64,000 nt of DNA from Pseudomonas sp. GCEP-101 (GTDB lineage Bacteria; Pseudomonadota; Gammaproteobacteria; Pseudomonadales; Pseudomonadaceae), in NCBI RefSeq assembly GCF_025133575.1, contig NZ_CP104011.1:1860001-1924000 (forward strand). Reading direction: 5' to 3'. Under the pieces are notes generated by a model, which saw nothing but the letters and a program-made list of their open reading frames with translations, made no database searches and was not told the DNA's origin. The translations under genes were made by a program, and so were the position numbers. Positions 11,720-24,663 of this stretch are shown here, piece by piece (the first letter of the stretch is position 1; every line of letters begins with the position of its first letter).

Positions 11720-11968
11720 TTACTCGGCCGTCGGGGAAGGGGCGGGCTTGGAAGGATCTGGCGGTACCGGATCGTAGCCACCGGGATGCCAGGGGTGGCA
11801 GCGGCCGAGGCGACGAGCGGCCAGCCAGCTACCACGCAGGAAGCCATGGGTTTCGATGGCTTCCTGCGCGTAGCAGGAACAGCTGGGGTAGAAACGACAG
11901 TGCCTGCCCATCATGGGACTGATGGCGTAGCGGTAAAACTGGATCAGTAACAGGGCCAGTCTACGCAT
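11720..11968 (-). CDS. yidD: Membrane protein insertion efficiency factor YidD
   Basis: YidD is a small amphipathic protein that improves YidC-dependent insertion. The start [23 protein letters not shown] gives an 82-residue product with the conserved [15 protein letters not shown] cysteine motif and the [15 protein letters not shown] signature. The start codon lies 8 bp inside the 3' end of rnpA, a conserved overlap in this operon that suggests translational coupling. Start choice rests on family length and this overlap. Confidence 0.96.
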   Translation of the reverse strand: MRRLALLLIQFYRYAISPMMGRHCRFYPSCSCYAQEAIETHGFLRGSWLAARRLGRCHPWHPGGYDPVPPDPSKPAPSPTAE

Positions 11969-12368
11969 GGGAACTGTCGGCCACTCCCGGAGATTCTGTC
12001 GAAGGTTCCGGGCTGGGCCGATTGCGCAACAGGCGCTTCCAGAGCTTGCCGAACTGCTGGTGCAGTTCTTCATTCTCCAGATCGCCAAGACCTTTTCGCG
12101 CAATCACCACGATATCCAGGCCGGCCAGCTTCTGCTGGTGATGGCGGAAGGATTCGCGGAGAAGGCGTTTGAGGCGGTTGCGCTCGACGGCGAGCTTGAC
12201 GTTCTTCTTGCCGATCACCAGGCCCAGGCGGGGGTGATCGAGACCGTTTTCGCGCGCCAGCAGCAGGATGTGCTTGCCGGGAACCTTGGAGGTGGGGGAG
12301 TCGAAGACTGCGGTGAATTGCCGGGCTGTCAGAAGACGTTTATCCCGGCTGAAATCTCGACTCACCAC
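11961..12368 (-). CDS. rnpA: Ribonuclease P protein component
   Basis: RnpA is the protein subunit that helps the RNase P ribozyme cleave the 5' leader from tRNA precursors. The 135-residue product has the RNP motif around [15 protein letters not shown] and the [13 protein letters not shown] segment. I chose the GTG giving (M)[17 protein letters not shown], which matches the pseudomonad start. The frame is open 58 codons further upstream but reads through rpmH. It lies 14 bp after rpmH and overlaps yidD. Confidence 0.96.
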   Translation of the reverse strand: MVSRDFSRDKRLLTARQFTAVFDSPTSKVPGKHILLLARENGLDHPRLGLVIGKKNVKLAVERNRLKRLLRESFRHHQQKLAGLDIVVIARKGLGDLENEELHQQFGKLWKRLLRNRPSPEPSTESPGVADSSHA

Positions 12369-12382
12369 CTGTGTCAGACAAA

Positions 12383-12517
12383 TCAGACGGTCAGACGCTT
12401 GCGGCCCTTGGCGCGGCGACGCGACAGAACCTGACGACCGTTCTTGGTGGCCATGCGAGCGCGGAAGCCGTGAACGCGAGCGCGCTTGAGGGTGCTGGGT
12501 TGGAAAGTACGTTTCAT
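12383..12517 (-). CDS. rpmH: 50S ribosomal protein L34
   Basis: L34 is a very small basic protein of the large ribosomal subunit. The minus-strand frame encodes 44 residues, beginning [18 protein letters not shown] and ending GRKRLTV. It is normal length and rich in Arg/Lys. It opens the rpmH-rnpA-yidD-yidC operon and faces away from dnaA across the main origin, the arrangement conserved in most bacteria. A near-consensus promoter lies about 60 bp upstream. Confidence 0.97.
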
Positions 12518-12576
12518 GATTCGGTACCTGGGTTGACGACATGAGGTCGCAGTGACCCCGTTTAAAGAGACCGGCG

Positions 12577-12605
12577 ATTCTAGTGAAATCAGCCGGTCAG
12601 GTCAA
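12577..12605 (-). promoter_or_regulatory. Promoter of the rpmH-rnpA-yidD-yidC operon
   Basis: On the minus strand TTGACC and TAGAAT are separated by exactly 17 bp, a near-consensus sigma-70 promoter 60 bp upstream of rpmH. Confidence 0.75.
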
Positions 12606-12967
12606 TTTCCAACCAACCGCGGATACAAAATCTATAGAAAGGAAGGAAATCTCTTTTTCTAAAGATTGAAGCGATGATTATGTTTAAGCAGGCGGTCGCC
12701 TGTGCATAAGTTGCCCCAGGGCTAGGGGCGACGGGCTCAGGGGAAATGATAACCCTGTCCGGAAGGCGTGGGTGTCTTGTGCGGAGGCGGTTGGAAAGCT
12801 GGGTATGGAAAGCGGTTTTTTCCACAGGGATTTTTTCCACAGAACGATCAACCGGCCCATCCCCTGCCCCATAAAGTGGTTATCCACAAGGTTCACGGCG
12901 CTCCTACCCGACCGCCGGTAAAATCATTAACACCTTGATTTTCCTTGCATCCCGGCACGCTTAACTG

Positions 12968-12996
12968 TGGATAAGTTGGTCCGGCGAAGCTACAAT
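12968..12996 (+). promoter_or_regulatory. Candidate dnaA promoter overlapping a DnaA box
   Basis: TACAAT at 12991-12996 is a good -10 box. The hexamer 17 bp upstream, TGGATA, is a weak -35 and is part of the perfect DnaA box TGTGGATAA. DnaA bound there would cover the -35, giving simple autorepression. Confidence 0.55.
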
Positions 12997-13036
12997 AGCC
13001 GCCTGTTTCGCTTTGCGACTTCTTTGGGGGATATCC

Positions 13037-14566
13037 GTGTCCGTGGAACTTTGGCAGCAGTGCGTGGAGCTTCTGCGCGACGAGCTGCCGTCCCAGCAAT
13101 TCAATACCTGGATCCGACCGTTGCAGGTGGAGTCCGAGGGTGAAGAGCTGCGCGTCTACGCACCCAACCGCTTCGTACTCGACTGGGTCAACGAGAAGTA
13201 CATGGGGCGCCTGCTCGAGCTGTTGGGCGAGCGCGGCAGTGGTCAGATTCCGGCGATCTCGCTGTTGATCGGCAGCCGCCGCAGCCGTACGCCGCGCCCG
13301 GCCCTGGTACCGACGCCGCAGGTCACCGTCCAGGCGGCTCCGGTTGCCGCCGCGCCGGCACCGATCGCCGCACCGGCGCCTGTCGCGCAGGCCCTGCCCG
13401 AGCCGCAGCCGATCCAGGCGGCGCCCGTGCAGACCCTTGCCGATCTCGATGAGTCCAGCCCGGGCATCGACCCGCTGGCCGCGGCGATGCCCGCGGCAGC
13501 AGTGCGCACCGAGCGTAACGTGCAGGTGGAAGGTGCGCTCAAGCACACCAGCTACCTCAACCGCACCTTTACCTTCGAGAACTTCGTCGAGGGTAAGTCC
13601 AACCAGTTGGCCCGCGCGGCCGCCTGGCAGGTGGCTGACAACCTCAAGCACGGCTACAACCCGCTCTTCCTTTATGGTGGTGTCGGCCTGGGTAAGACCC
13701 ACCTGATGCATGCTGTGGGTAACCATCTGCTGAAGAAGAACCCGAACGCCAAGGTCGTGTACCTGCATTCGGAGCGTTTCGTCGCGGACATGGTGAAGGC
13801 CCTGCAGCTGAATGCCATCAACGAATTCAAGCGTTTCTACCGCTCGGTGGACGCGCTGCTGATCGACGACATCCAGTTCTTCGCCCGCAAGGAGCGCTCG
13901 CAGGAAGAATTCTTCCATACCTTCAACGCCCTTCTCGAAGGCGGCCAGCAGGTCATCCTGACCAGTGACCGCTACCCGAAGGAAATCGAAGGACTGGAAG
14001 AGCGCCTGAAGTCGCGCTTCGGCTGGGGCCTGACGGTGGCCGTGGAGCCGCCGGAACTGGAAACCCGCGTGGCGATCCTGATGAAGAAGGCCGAGCAGGC
14101 CAAGGTCGAACTGCCGCACGATGCCGCGTTCTTCATCGCCCAGCGCATCCGCTCCAACGTGCGTGAACTGGAAGGTGCGCTCAAGCGCGTGATCGCCCAC
14201 TCGCACTTCATGGGACGGCCGATCACCATCGAGCTGATCCGCGAGTCGCTGAAGGATCTGCTGGCCCTGCAGGACAAGCTGGTCAGCATCGACAACATCC
14301 AGCGCACCGTCGCCGAGTACTACAAGATCAAGATCGCCGACCTGCTGTCCAAGCGCCGTTCGCGCTCGGTGGCTCGTCCGCGTCAGGTCGCCATGGCACT
14401 GTCCAAGGAACTGACCAACCACAGCCTGCCGGAAATCGGCGTGGCCTTCGGCGGTCGGGATCACACCACGGTGCTGCACGCCTGTCGTAAGATCGCTCAA
14501 CTCAAGGAATCCGACGCGGATATCCGCGAGGACTACAAGAACCTGCTGCGTACTCTGACCACCTGA
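13037..14566 (+). CDS. dnaA: Chromosomal replication initiator DnaA
   Basis: DnaA is the AAA+ initiator that binds the 9-mer boxes and unwinds the origin. I chose the GTG giving (M)[17 protein letters not shown], preceded by GGGGGA; it yields 509 residues. Domain I occupies about 1-80. An Ala/Pro-rich linker (about 85-155) follows, then the AAA+ domain with Walker A GGVGLGKT at 214-221 and Walker B LLIDDIQ around 274-280. The C-terminal box-binding domain ends with the signature [15 protein letters not shown]. It heads the dnaA-dnaN-recF-gyrB operon. Confidence 0.98.
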   Translation: MSVELWQQCVELLRDELPSQQFNTWIRPLQVESEGEELRVYAPNRFVLDWVNEKYMGRLLELLGERGSGQIPAISLLIGSRRSRTPRPALVPTPQVTVQAAPVAAAPAPIAAPAPVAQALPEPQPIQAAPVQTLADLDESSPGIDPLAAAMPAAAVRTERNVQVEGALKHTSYLNRTFTFENFVEGKSNQLARAAAWQVADNLKHGYNPLFLYGGVGLGKTHLMHAVGNHLLKKNPNAKVVYLHSERFVADMVKALQLNAINEFKRFYRSVDALLIDDIQFFARKERSQEEFFHTFNALLEGGQQVILTSDRYPKEIEGLEERLKSRFGWGLTVAVEPPELETRVAILMKKAEQAKVELPHDAAFFIAQRIRSNVRELEGALKRVIAHSHFMGRPITIELIRESLKDLLALQDKLVSIDNIQRTVAEYYKIKIADLLSKRRSRSVARPRQVAMALSKELTNHSLPEIGVAFGGRDHTTVLHACRKIAQLKESDADIREDYKNLLRTLTT

Positions 14567-14595
14567 CGCAGCCTCACGAGGCAAGGGACTAGACC

Positions 14596-15702
14596 ATGCA
14601 TTTCACTATTCAACGCGAAGCTCTGTTGAAACCCCTGCAGCTGGTCGCTGGCGTCGTCGAGCGCCGCCAGACGCTGCCGGTTCTTTCCAACGTCCTGCTG
14701 GTCGTCGAAGGTCAGCAGCTGTCGCTGACCGGCACCGACCTCGAAGTCGAGCTGGTGGGACGCGTCACGCTGGAAGATGCTGCCGAGCCGGGCGAAATCA
14801 CCGTACCCGCGCGCAAGCTGATGGACATCTGCAAAAGCCTGCCCAGCGATGCCGTGATCGATATCCGCGTCGACGAGCAGAAGCTCCTGGTGAAAGCCGG
14901 CCGTAGCCGCTTCACCCTGTCCACCCTGCCGGCCAACGACTTCCCCACTGTGGAAGAAGGTCCGGGCTCGCTGACCTTCAGCCTGGTGCAGAGCAAGCTG
15001 CGTCGCCTGATCGACCGCACCAGCTTCGCCATGGCGCAGCAGGATGTCCGCTACTACCTGAATGGCATGTTGCTTGAAGTGGGCGGCGGCACGCTGCGCG
15101 CCGTGGCCACCGACGGCCACCGCCTCGCCATGTGCTCGCTGAGCAACGGCGTGCCGGAAGCACAAGATCGCCACCAGGTGATCGTGCCGCGCAAAGGCAT
15201 CCTCGAACTGGCGCGCCTGCTCACCGAGCAGGACGGCGAGGTTTCCATCGTCCTGGGCCAGCATCACATTCGCGCCACCACGGGCGAGTTCACCTTCACC
15301 TCCAAGCTGGTGGACGGCAAGTTCCCGGATTACGAGCGCGTGCTGCCCAAGGGCGGTGACAAGCTGGTGCTGGGCGATCGCCAGGTGCTGCGCGAAGCCT
15401 TCAGCCGTACCGCGATTCTGTCGAACGAAAAGTACCGCGGCATTCGCCTGCAACTGACCAGCGGCCTCCTGAAGATCCAGGCGAACAACCCGGAGCAGGA
15501 AGAAGCGGAAGAAGAAGTGCAGGTCGACTACAACGGCGGCAGCCTGGAAATCGGCTTCAACGTCAGCTATCTGCTGGACGTCCTGGGCGTCATGGGTACC
15601 GAGCAGGTCCGCATGATTCTCTCCGACTCCAACAGCAGTGCGCTGCTGCAGGAAGCGGACAACGACGATTCCGCCTACGTCGTCATGCCGATGCGCCTCT
15701 GA
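14596..15702 (+). CDS. dnaN: DNA polymerase III beta sliding clamp
   Basis: DnaN is the ring-shaped processivity clamp of the replicative polymerase. The 368-residue product begins MHFTIQREALLKPLQLVAGVV and shows the three repeated clamp folds. The conserved C-terminus VMPMRL forms part of the partner-binding pocket. It lies 29 bp after dnaA with AGGCAAGGG-type ribosome sequences, and recF starts 9 bp after its stop. Length and sequence are typical. Confidence 0.98.
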   Translation: MHFTIQREALLKPLQLVAGVVERRQTLPVLSNVLLVVEGQQLSLTGTDLEVELVGRVTLEDAAEPGEITVPARKLMDICKSLPSDAVIDIRVDEQKLLVKAGRSRFTLSTLPANDFPTVEEGPGSLTFSLVQSKLRRLIDRTSFAMAQQDVRYYLNGMLLEVGGGTLRAVATDGHRLAMCSLSNGVPEAQDRHQVIVPRKGILELARLLTEQDGEVSIVLGQHHIRATTGEFTFTSKLVDGKFPDYERVLPKGGDKLVLGDRQVLREAFSRTAILSNEKYRGIRLQLTSGLLKIQANNPEQEEAEEEVQVDYNGGSLEIGFNVSYLLDVLGVMGTEQVRMILSDSNSSALLQEADNDDSAYVVMPMRL

Positions 15703-15711
15703 CGCGTATCG

Positions 15712-19235
<3,524 letters not shown>

Positions 19236-19244
19236 TCGCCAGGC

Positions 19245-19278
19245 AAAAAGAAAGGGCCCTTCGGGGCCCTTTTCTTTT
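19245..19278. terminator. Bidirectional terminator between gyrB and plsC
   Basis: AAAGGGCCC-TTCG-GGGCCCTTT with an A-run on the left and a T-run on the right can stop transcripts from both gyrB (plus) and plsC (minus), which converge here. Confidence 0.9.
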
Positions 19279-19293
19279 GCTTCGTGGAAAGCC

Positions 19294-20067
19294 TCAGGAG
19301 GCTTCGGCCACCGTCTGTGGCGTGGCGTCGGCCGGCAGCTCGCCCATGTCGCGCAGGGTCTGGATGACCCAGTTCTCGGCGCGCTGGTTGAGCTCGGTGA
19401 TGGCGCGGGCGCCCTCGCCTTCGGCATGCATGGCCGGGCCGATCACTACCTGGATGGTGCCCGGGTATTTCGCCCAGCCGTTCTTCGGCCAGCAGTGCCC
19501 GGCGTTGTGAGCGATCGGCAGCACCGGCAGGTTGGCGTTGACCGCCAGGGCGGCGCCGCCGCGGGAGAACTTGCCGATCTGGCCGGTCGGCACGCGGGTG
19601 CCTTCCGGGAAGATCAGCACCCAGGCGCCCTGCTTCAGGCGCTCGTCGCCCTGCTTGGCCATCTGCTTGAGGGCGACCTTGGGCTGGTCGCGGTTGATGG
19701 CGATGGGCTTGAGCAACGCCATCGCCCAGCCGAAGAACGGCACGAACAGCAGCTCGCGCTTGAGCACTTGGGCGAGCGGTTCGAAGTAGCCGGTGAGGAA
19801 GAACGTCTCCCAGGTGCTCTGGTGCTTGGAGAGGATCACGCAGGGCTGGTCCGGGATGTTCTCCACGCCCTTGAGTTCATAGCGCACGCCGACCATCCAC
19901 GACGCCAGCCAGACGGCGAACTTGCACCAGGCCTGGGCGACGAAACGGTAGCGCGCGCGGAACGGCAGGAAGGGCGCGATGAGTAGGCTGAGGGTGCCCC
20001 AGACGAAAGCGCTGGACGACAGCAGCAGGTAGAAGAGAACGGTTCTGATGGCCTGCACGGTCGACAT
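19294..20067 (-). CDS. plsC: 1-acyl-sn-glycerol-3-phosphate acyltransferase
   Basis: This inner-membrane enzyme acylates lysophosphatidic acid to phosphatidic acid. The 257-residue product has an N-terminal hydrophobic segment (LFYLLLSSSAFVWGTLSLLIAP). Motif I is KHQSTWE, where the usual HX4D aspartate is replaced by glutamate, and motif III is FPEGTR. I chose the ATG giving MSTVQAIRTV, with GAGGA upstream; a longer frame adds 12 residues that overlap gmhB. It starts 13 bp after gmhB, and the two are probably co-transcribed. Confidence 0.92.
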   Translation of the reverse strand: MSTVQAIRTVLFYLLLSSSAFVWGTLSLLIAPFLPFRARYRFVAQAWCKFAVWLASWMVGVRYELKGVENIPDQPCVILSKHQSTWETFFLTGYFEPLAQVLKRELLFVPFFGWAMALLKPIAINRDQPKVALKQMAKQGDERLKQGAWVLIFPEGTRVPTGQIGKFSRGGAALAVNANLPVLPIAHNAGHCWPKNGWAKYPGTIQVVIGPAMHAEGEGARAITELNQRAENWVIQTLRDMGELPADATPQTVAEAS

Positions 20068-20080
20068 GGGCGTTGAATCC

Positions 20081-20611
20081 TCAGGAAAGTAGATGGTCGG
20101 CAACCGCCGCCAGATCGTCGAATACCCGCGTGCCGTCGGGCAGCGGCTTGGTCAGGGTGCGCTCGCCCTTGCCGGTCTTTACCAACACGGGCTGACAATC
20201 GACGGCCAACGCCGCGTCCAGGTCACCCCGGCTGTCACCCACGAACCAGACACCGCGCAGATCCACACCGTAATGCTGGGCAATCTGCCGCAGCATACCG
20301 GGTTTCGGCTTGCGACAGTCGCAACCCTCATCCGGGCCGTGGGGGCAGTACACGACGACCCCGAGTTCACCGCCCTGCTCCGCCACCAGCTCACGCAGAC
20401 GCGTATGCATGCTTTCCAGGGTGGCGAGGTCGTAGTAGCCGCGGGCGATGCCCGACTGGTTGGTGGCCACGGCGACCGTCCAGCCGGCTTTGCTCAGGCG
20501 AGCAATGGCGGCGATTGCGCCGGGAATCGGAATCCACTCGTCGAGGGTTTTGATGTAGGCGTCGGAGTCCTGGTTGATGACACCGTCGCGGTCGAGGATC
20601 AGTAGCTTCAT
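20081..20611 (-). CDS. gmhB: D-glycero-beta-D-manno-heptose 1,7-bisphosphate 7-phosphatase
   Basis: GmhB removes the 7-phosphate from heptose bisphosphate on the way to ADP-heptose for the LPS inner core. The 176-residue HAD-family product has the nucleophile motif LDRDG (Asp7 and Asp9). Its zinc-binding insert CPHGPDEGCDCRKPKPG and the late GDSRGDLDAA motif are both present. It follows glyS on the same strand, separated by a terminator, and precedes plsC. Confidence 0.95.
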   Translation of the reverse strand: MKLLILDRDGVINQDSDAYIKTLDEWIPIPGAIAAIARLSKAGWTVAVATNQSGIARGYYDLATLESMHTRLRELVAEQGGELGVVVYCPHGPDEGCDCRKPKPGMLRQIAQHYGVDLRGVWFVGDSRGDLDAALAVDCQPVLVKTGKGERTLTKPLPDGTRVFDDLAAVADHLLS

Positions 20612-20645
20612 GCTGGGAAGGTCACGCGCTTCAAGAGTCGGAAAT

Positions 20646-20694
20646 GAAAAAGCCGGAAGTCCGTCACGGCGAACCGTTGCGAACTCCCGGCTTT
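20646..20694 (-). terminator. Terminator after glyS
   Basis: On the minus strand AAAGCCGG pairs with CCGGCTTT across a loop of about 33 nt that can itself fold, and is followed by a T-run. It lies just past the glyS stop codon, before gmhB. Confidence 0.7.
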
Positions 20695-20704
20695 CAGCTG
20701 GGCA

Positions 20705-22759
20705 TCAACCCAGCAGCGAGATGTCGGCGACGCCGAGGAACAACCCGCGCAGCTTGGCCAGCAGCGCGTAGCGGTTGGCCTTCACGGCGTTGTCGTCCGC
20801 ATTGACCAGCACTTCCTCGAAGAAGGCGTCGACCGGCGCACGCAGGGCCGCCAGGCGGGCCAGGGCGGCGCGATAGTCGCGTGCCGCGGCCAGGGGAGCC
20901 ACTTCGCTCTCGGCAGCCGCCACGGCGCTGCCAAGGGCCTTCTCTGCGGCCTCGGTGAACAGGCTGGCATTGACGGCGGCAGGCACCTCGCCTTCGGCCT
21001 TGGCCAGGATGTTCGACACACGCTTGTTGGCGGCAGCCAGGGCGCCGGCTTCGGCCAACTGACGGAAGGCCTGCACGGCCTGTACGCGCTGGTCGAAGTC
21101 CAACGGAGCGGTCGGCTTGAGCGCCCGCACCGCCTGGTACACCGCCACATCCACGCCTTCGTCCTCGTAGCGGGCACGCAGGCGGTCGAAGACGAAGTCC
21201 TGCACCTGCTCGGACAGGCCTTCGGCCTTCACCTTGTCGCCGTATTGGGCCACGGCGACGCCGATGGCATCGACCAGGTCCAGGTCCAGCTGCTTCTCGA
21301 TGAGGATGCGCAGCACGCCGAGGGCGGCACGGCGCAGGGCGTACGGGTCCTTGCTGCCGGTGGGCAGCATGCCGATGCCGAAGATGCCCACCAGGGTGTC
21401 GAGCTTGTCGGCCACGGCCACCGCGGCACCGGTCAGGGTGCTCGGCAGCTCGGCACCGGCGCCGCGGGGCATGTACTGCTCGTTCAGCGCCAGGGCGACG
21501 TCCTTGGCCTCGCCACCGGCGGTGGCGTAGTAGTAACCGGCGATGCCCTGCATCTCCGGGAACTCGCCGACCATCTCGGTGGCCAGGTCGCACTTGGAGA
21601 GGAGGCCGGCGCGGGCGGCGTTGGTCGCGTCACCGCCGATGCGCTCGGCGATGTAGGCGGCCAGCGTGGAGACGCGCTCGGCCTTCTCGTACACCGTGCC
21701 GAGCTGGGCCTGGAACACCACGTTCTTCAGACGGGCGTTGAAGGCTTCCAGCGGCTGCTTCTGGTCCTGCTTGAAGAAGAACTCGGCGTCGGTCAAGCGC
21801 GGGCGCACGACCTTCTCGTTGCCGGAGACGATGTGCTCGGGCGCCTTGCTCTCGATGTTGGCCACGGTGATGAAGCGCGGCAGCAGCTTGCCGTTGGCGT
21901 CCAGCAGGCAGAAGTACTTCTGGTTGTCCTGCATGGTAGTGATCAGGGCTTCCTGCGGCACGGCGAGGAAACGCTCTTCGAAGGAGCACACCAGCGGCAC
22001 CGGCCACTCGACCAGCGCAGTCACTTCGTCCAGCAGGTCGGCGGGAACGATGGCACTGCCCTTCTGCTCGGCGGCCAGTTCGGCCACGCGCCTGGAAATG
22101 ATCTCGCGGCGTTCGGCGAAGTCGGCCAGCACATGGGCGCTGCGCAGGTCTTCCAGGTAGTTGGCCGGTGCCGAGATGCGCACGTTGGCCGGGTTGTGGA
22201 AGCGGTGGCCACGGGATTCGCGGCCTGCCTTTCTGGTCAGGATCTCGCAGTCGACGACGTCGTCGCCGAACAGCATCACCAGCCACTGGGTCGGGCGCAC
22301 GAACTCTTCACGGCGGGCCGCCCAGCGCATGCGCTTGGGAATCGGCAGCTCGTTCAGCGAGCCTTCGACGATGCCCGGCAGCAGGCCGACAGCCGGCTGC
22401 CCGGCGATGGTCTGGCTGAACTTGAGCTTCGGGCCGCTCTTGTCGATCTGTTCCAGGTCCACGCCGCACTTCTTGGCGAAGCCGAGGGCGGCCTGGGTCG
22501 GGTTGCCGCTGGCGTCGAAGGCTGCCTGCAGCGGCGGGCCGTCGAGGTTCACGGTGCGGTCGGGCTGCTGCACGGCGAGCTGGTCGATCTGCACGGCCAG
22601 GCGGCGCGGCGCGGCGTAGCAGCGCGCGGCGGCATAGGTCAGGCCGGCGGCCTTGAGGCCCTTCTCGATGCCGGCCAGGAAGGCTTCACCGAGGCTTTTC
22701 AGGGCCTTGGGTGGCAGCTCTTCGGTGCCCAGTTCGACGAGGAAATCCTTCGCGCTCAT
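20705..22759 (-). CDS. glyS: Glycyl-tRNA synthetase beta subunit
   Basis: GlyS is the large beta chain of the bacterial alpha2-beta2 glycyl-tRNA synthetase and carries the tRNA-binding domains. The 684-residue product begins [20 protein letters not shown], the conserved N-terminus. It has the [15 protein letters not shown] and [12 protein letters not shown] segments and the HD-like and anticodon-binding C-terminal part. Its start overlaps the last base of the glyQ stop, so the two chains are coupled in translation. Confidence 0.98.
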   Translation of the reverse strand: MSAKDFLVELGTEELPPKALKSLGEAFLAGIEKGLKAAGLTYAAARCYAAPRRLAVQIDQLAVQQPDRTVNLDGPPLQAAFDASGNPTQAALGFAKKCGVDLEQIDKSGPKLKFSQTIAGQPAVGLLPGIVEGSLNELPIPKRMRWAARREEFVRPTQWLVMLFGDDVVDCEILTRKAGRESRGHRFHNPANVRISAPANYLEDLRSAHVLADFAERREIISRRVAELAAEQKGSAIVPADLLDEVTALVEWPVPLVCSFEERFLAVPQEALITTMQDNQKYFCLLDANGKLLPRFITVANIESKAPEHIVSGNEKVVRPRLTDAEFFFKQDQKQPLEAFNARLKNVVFQAQLGTVYEKAERVSTLAAYIAERIGGDATNAARAGLLSKCDLATEMVGEFPEMQGIAGYYYATAGGEAKDVALALNEQYMPRGAGAELPSTLTGAAVAVADKLDTLVGIFGIGMLPTGSKDPYALRRAALGVLRILIEKQLDLDLVDAIGVAVAQYGDKVKAEGLSEQVQDFVFDRLRARYEDEGVDVAVYQAVRALKPTAPLDFDQRVQAVQAFRQLAEAGALAAANKRVSNILAKAEGEVPAAVNASLFTEAAEKALGSAVAAAESEVAPLAAARDYRAALARLAALRAPVDAFFEEVLVNADDNAVKANRYALLAKLRGLFLGVADISLLG

Positions 22760-23706
22760 TATTCGGCCTCCTTCAGCTTGGCCAGTACTTCGTCACGCAG
22801 TTCGGGTTTGGCCATCGGGAAGCCGAGGCGGGCGCGGGCCTGCAAGTAGCTCTGCGCCACGGCGCGCGCCAGGGTGCGCACGCGCAGGATGTAACGCTGA
22901 CGCTCGGTCACCGAGATGGCGCGGCGGGCGTCGAGCAGGTTGAAGGTGTGCGAGGCCTTGAGGACCATCTCGTAGGTCGGCAGCGGCAGCTGCAGTTCGA
23001 TCAGGCGGTTGGCTTCGCTTTCGTAGAAATCGAACAGCTCGAACAGCTTCTCGACGTTGGCGTGTTCGAAGTTGTAGGTCGACTGCTCCACTTCGTTCTG
23101 GTGGAACACGTCGCCGTAGGTGACCTTGCCGAACGGACCGTCGGCCCACACCAGGTCATACACCGAGTCGACGCCCTGGATGTACATGGCCAGGCGTTCA
23201 AGGCCGTAGGTGATCTCACCGGTAACCGGGTAGCACTCGATGCCGCCGACCTGCTGGAAGTAGGTGAACTGGGTGACTTCCATGCCGTTCAGCCAGATTT
23301 CCCAGCCCAGGCCCCAGGCGCCGAGGGTCGGCGATTCCCAGTTGTCCTCGACGAAACGGATGTCATGGACCAGCGGGTCGATGCCGATGGCCTGCAGCGA
23401 GCCCAGGTACAGCTCCTGGAAGTTTTCCGGGTTGGGCTTCAGGACCACCTGGAACTGGTAGTAGTGCTGCAGGCGGTTGGGGTTCTCGCCATAGCGGCCG
23501 TCGGTCGGGCGGCGGCTGGGTTGCACGTACGCCGCGTTCCAGGTTTCCGGGCCCACGGCCCGGAGGAAGGTGGCGGTGTGGAAGGTGCCGGCGCCTACTT
23601 CCATGTCGTAGGGCTGCAGCACCACACAGCCCTGATCGGCCCAGTATTTTTGCAGGGCGAGGATCAGGTCCTGGAAGGTGGGCACGGCGGGCGTAGTCTG
23701 GCTCAC
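22759..23706 (-). CDS. glyQ: Glycyl-tRNA synthetase alpha subunit
   Basis: GlyQ is the catalytic class II chain. The 315-residue product has the motifs [36 protein letters not shown] and YCSTER-equivalent positions of the family. I chose the GTG giving (M)[18 protein letters not shown], which has AGGTG about 7 nt upstream and matches the pseudomonad start. A GTG three codons earlier is also in frame. It is followed directly by glyS. Confidence 0.97.
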   Translation of the reverse strand: MSQTTPAVPTFQDLILALQKYWADQGCVVLQPYDMEVGAGTFHTATFLRAVGPETWNAAYVQPSRRPTDGRYGENPNRLQHYYQFQVVLKPNPENFQELYLGSLQAIGIDPLVHDIRFVEDNWESPTLGAWGLGWEIWLNGMEVTQFTYFQQVGGIECYPVTGEITYGLERLAMYIQGVDSVYDLVWADGPFGKVTYGDVFHQNEVEQSTYNFEHANVEKLFELFDFYESEANRLIELQLPLPTYEMVLKASHTFNLLDARRAISVTERQRYILRVRTLARAVAQSYLQARARLGFPMAKPELRDEVLAKLKEAE

Positions 23707-23899
23707 GAATTTCACCTGTGCTGGATATGCGACTAAAACCCGGCAGTATACCCCAAGACGCTTGCTGCTTGGGCTTCACAGCGATTTTTGCGTGACCGTT
23801 TGCGCCCTGTCGCAGGCATGAAAATTCGGCTGGAAGACTGTATTTTTGTACAGTCTTCTGTCTATAGTCAGAGCCTTCCCGTTTTCAAGGACGACCGCC

Positions 23900-24448
23900 A
23901 TGCCCCGCTGCTCCTGGTGTAACCACGACCCGCTGTACATCGCCTATCACGATGCCGAATGGGGCGTGCCGCAGCGCGACGCCCGCGCGCTGTTCGAGAT
24001 GCTCATCCTCGAAGGCGCCCAGGCCGGCCTGTCGTGGATCACCGTGCTGAAGAAGCGCGAGCGCTACCGTGAGGTGCTGTTCGGCTTCGATCCCGAGCGC
24101 CTGGCGCGCATGACCGACGAGGAAATCGAGGAGCGCATGCAGGATCCGGGCATCATCCGCAACTTCGCCAAGCTCAAGGCGGCGCGGCAGAACGCCCAGG
24201 CCTGGCTGAAGCTGGAGGACCCGGTGGCCTTCCTCTGGTCCTTCGTCGGCGGCCAGCCCAAGGTCAACCACTTCAGCGGCCGCGGCGACGTCCCGGCGGT
24301 CACGCCCGAGGCCGAGGCCATGAGCAAGGCCTTGCGCAAGGCCGGCTTCAACTTCGTCGGCCCGACCATCTGCTACGCCTTCATGCAGGCCACCGGCATG
24401 GTGATGGACCATACCGTCGACTGCGACCGCTACGCCGAGCTCTGCTGA
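23900..24448 (+). CDS. tag: DNA-3-methyladenine glycosylase I
   Basis: Tag excises 3-methyladenine from alkylated DNA. The 182-residue product keeps the four zinc ligands expected for the family, Cys4 and His17 at the N-terminus (MPRCSWCNHDPLYIAYHD) and His171 and Cys175 near the C-terminus (MDHTVDCDRY). The GLSWITVLKKRE segment is also present. The ATG is preceded by AAGGAC. A longer upstream frame is possible but lacks family similarity. It is divergent from glyQ. Confidence 0.96.
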   Translation: MPRCSWCNHDPLYIAYHDAEWGVPQRDARALFEMLILEGAQAGLSWITVLKKRERYREVLFGFDPERLARMTDEEIEERMQDPGIIRNFAKLKAARQNAQAWLKLEDPVAFLWSFVGGQPKVNHFSGRGDVPAVTPEAEAMSKALRKAGFNFVGPTICYAFMQATGMVMDHTVDCDRYAELC

Positions 24449-24459
24449 TCCACGGACCG

Positions 24460-24553
24460 GTAGGACCGAGGGGGCGCACAGCCCATGCTCGCGAACAGCC
24501 CAACGCCGCTGCTCACCGGGAAACTCGGTTCGCGAGCAAGCTCGCTCCTACAG
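24460..24553. repeat. REP pair, partly degenerate (tag 3' region)
   Basis: One intact element reads GTTCGCGAGC then AAGCTCGCTCCTAC (24528-24551). A decayed mate in the opposite orientation (GTAGGA...GCTCGCGAAC, 24460-24497) precedes it. It is the first REP element met from the left of the window. Confidence 0.75.
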
Positions 24554-24663
24554 GGCTGCGAGTGCGCTGATGCACGTGGTTCATCGGGGTGATCGAGACA
24601 CGCCTTTCGCCTTCGTTCCGCGCCACTGGTTAGAATGTGCGCTCCTGCAAGAAGGAGTTATCC

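Larger units (their letters stand above)
12518..13036. other. oriC: Replication origin oriC (rpmH-dnaA intergenic region)
   Basis: This 519-bp gap between the divergent rpmH and dnaA genes holds two perfect DnaA boxes: TTATCCACA at 12880-12888 and TGTGGATAA at 12966-12974. Variants are TGTGCATAA at 12701-12709 and TTTTCCACA at 12818-12826 and 12833-12841. An AT-rich tract (about 12620-12690, with TCTATAGAAAGGAAGG and TCTTTTTCTAAAG runs) is a candidate unwinding element. Gene context and boxes match the Pseudomonas origin class, so this is the most likely functional oriC. Confidence 0.9.

Noticed and set aside
12893..14584. A 563-codon open frame opposite dnaA
   Set aside because: Antisense shadow of dnaA that also runs through the origin; no ribosome site or recognisable domain.
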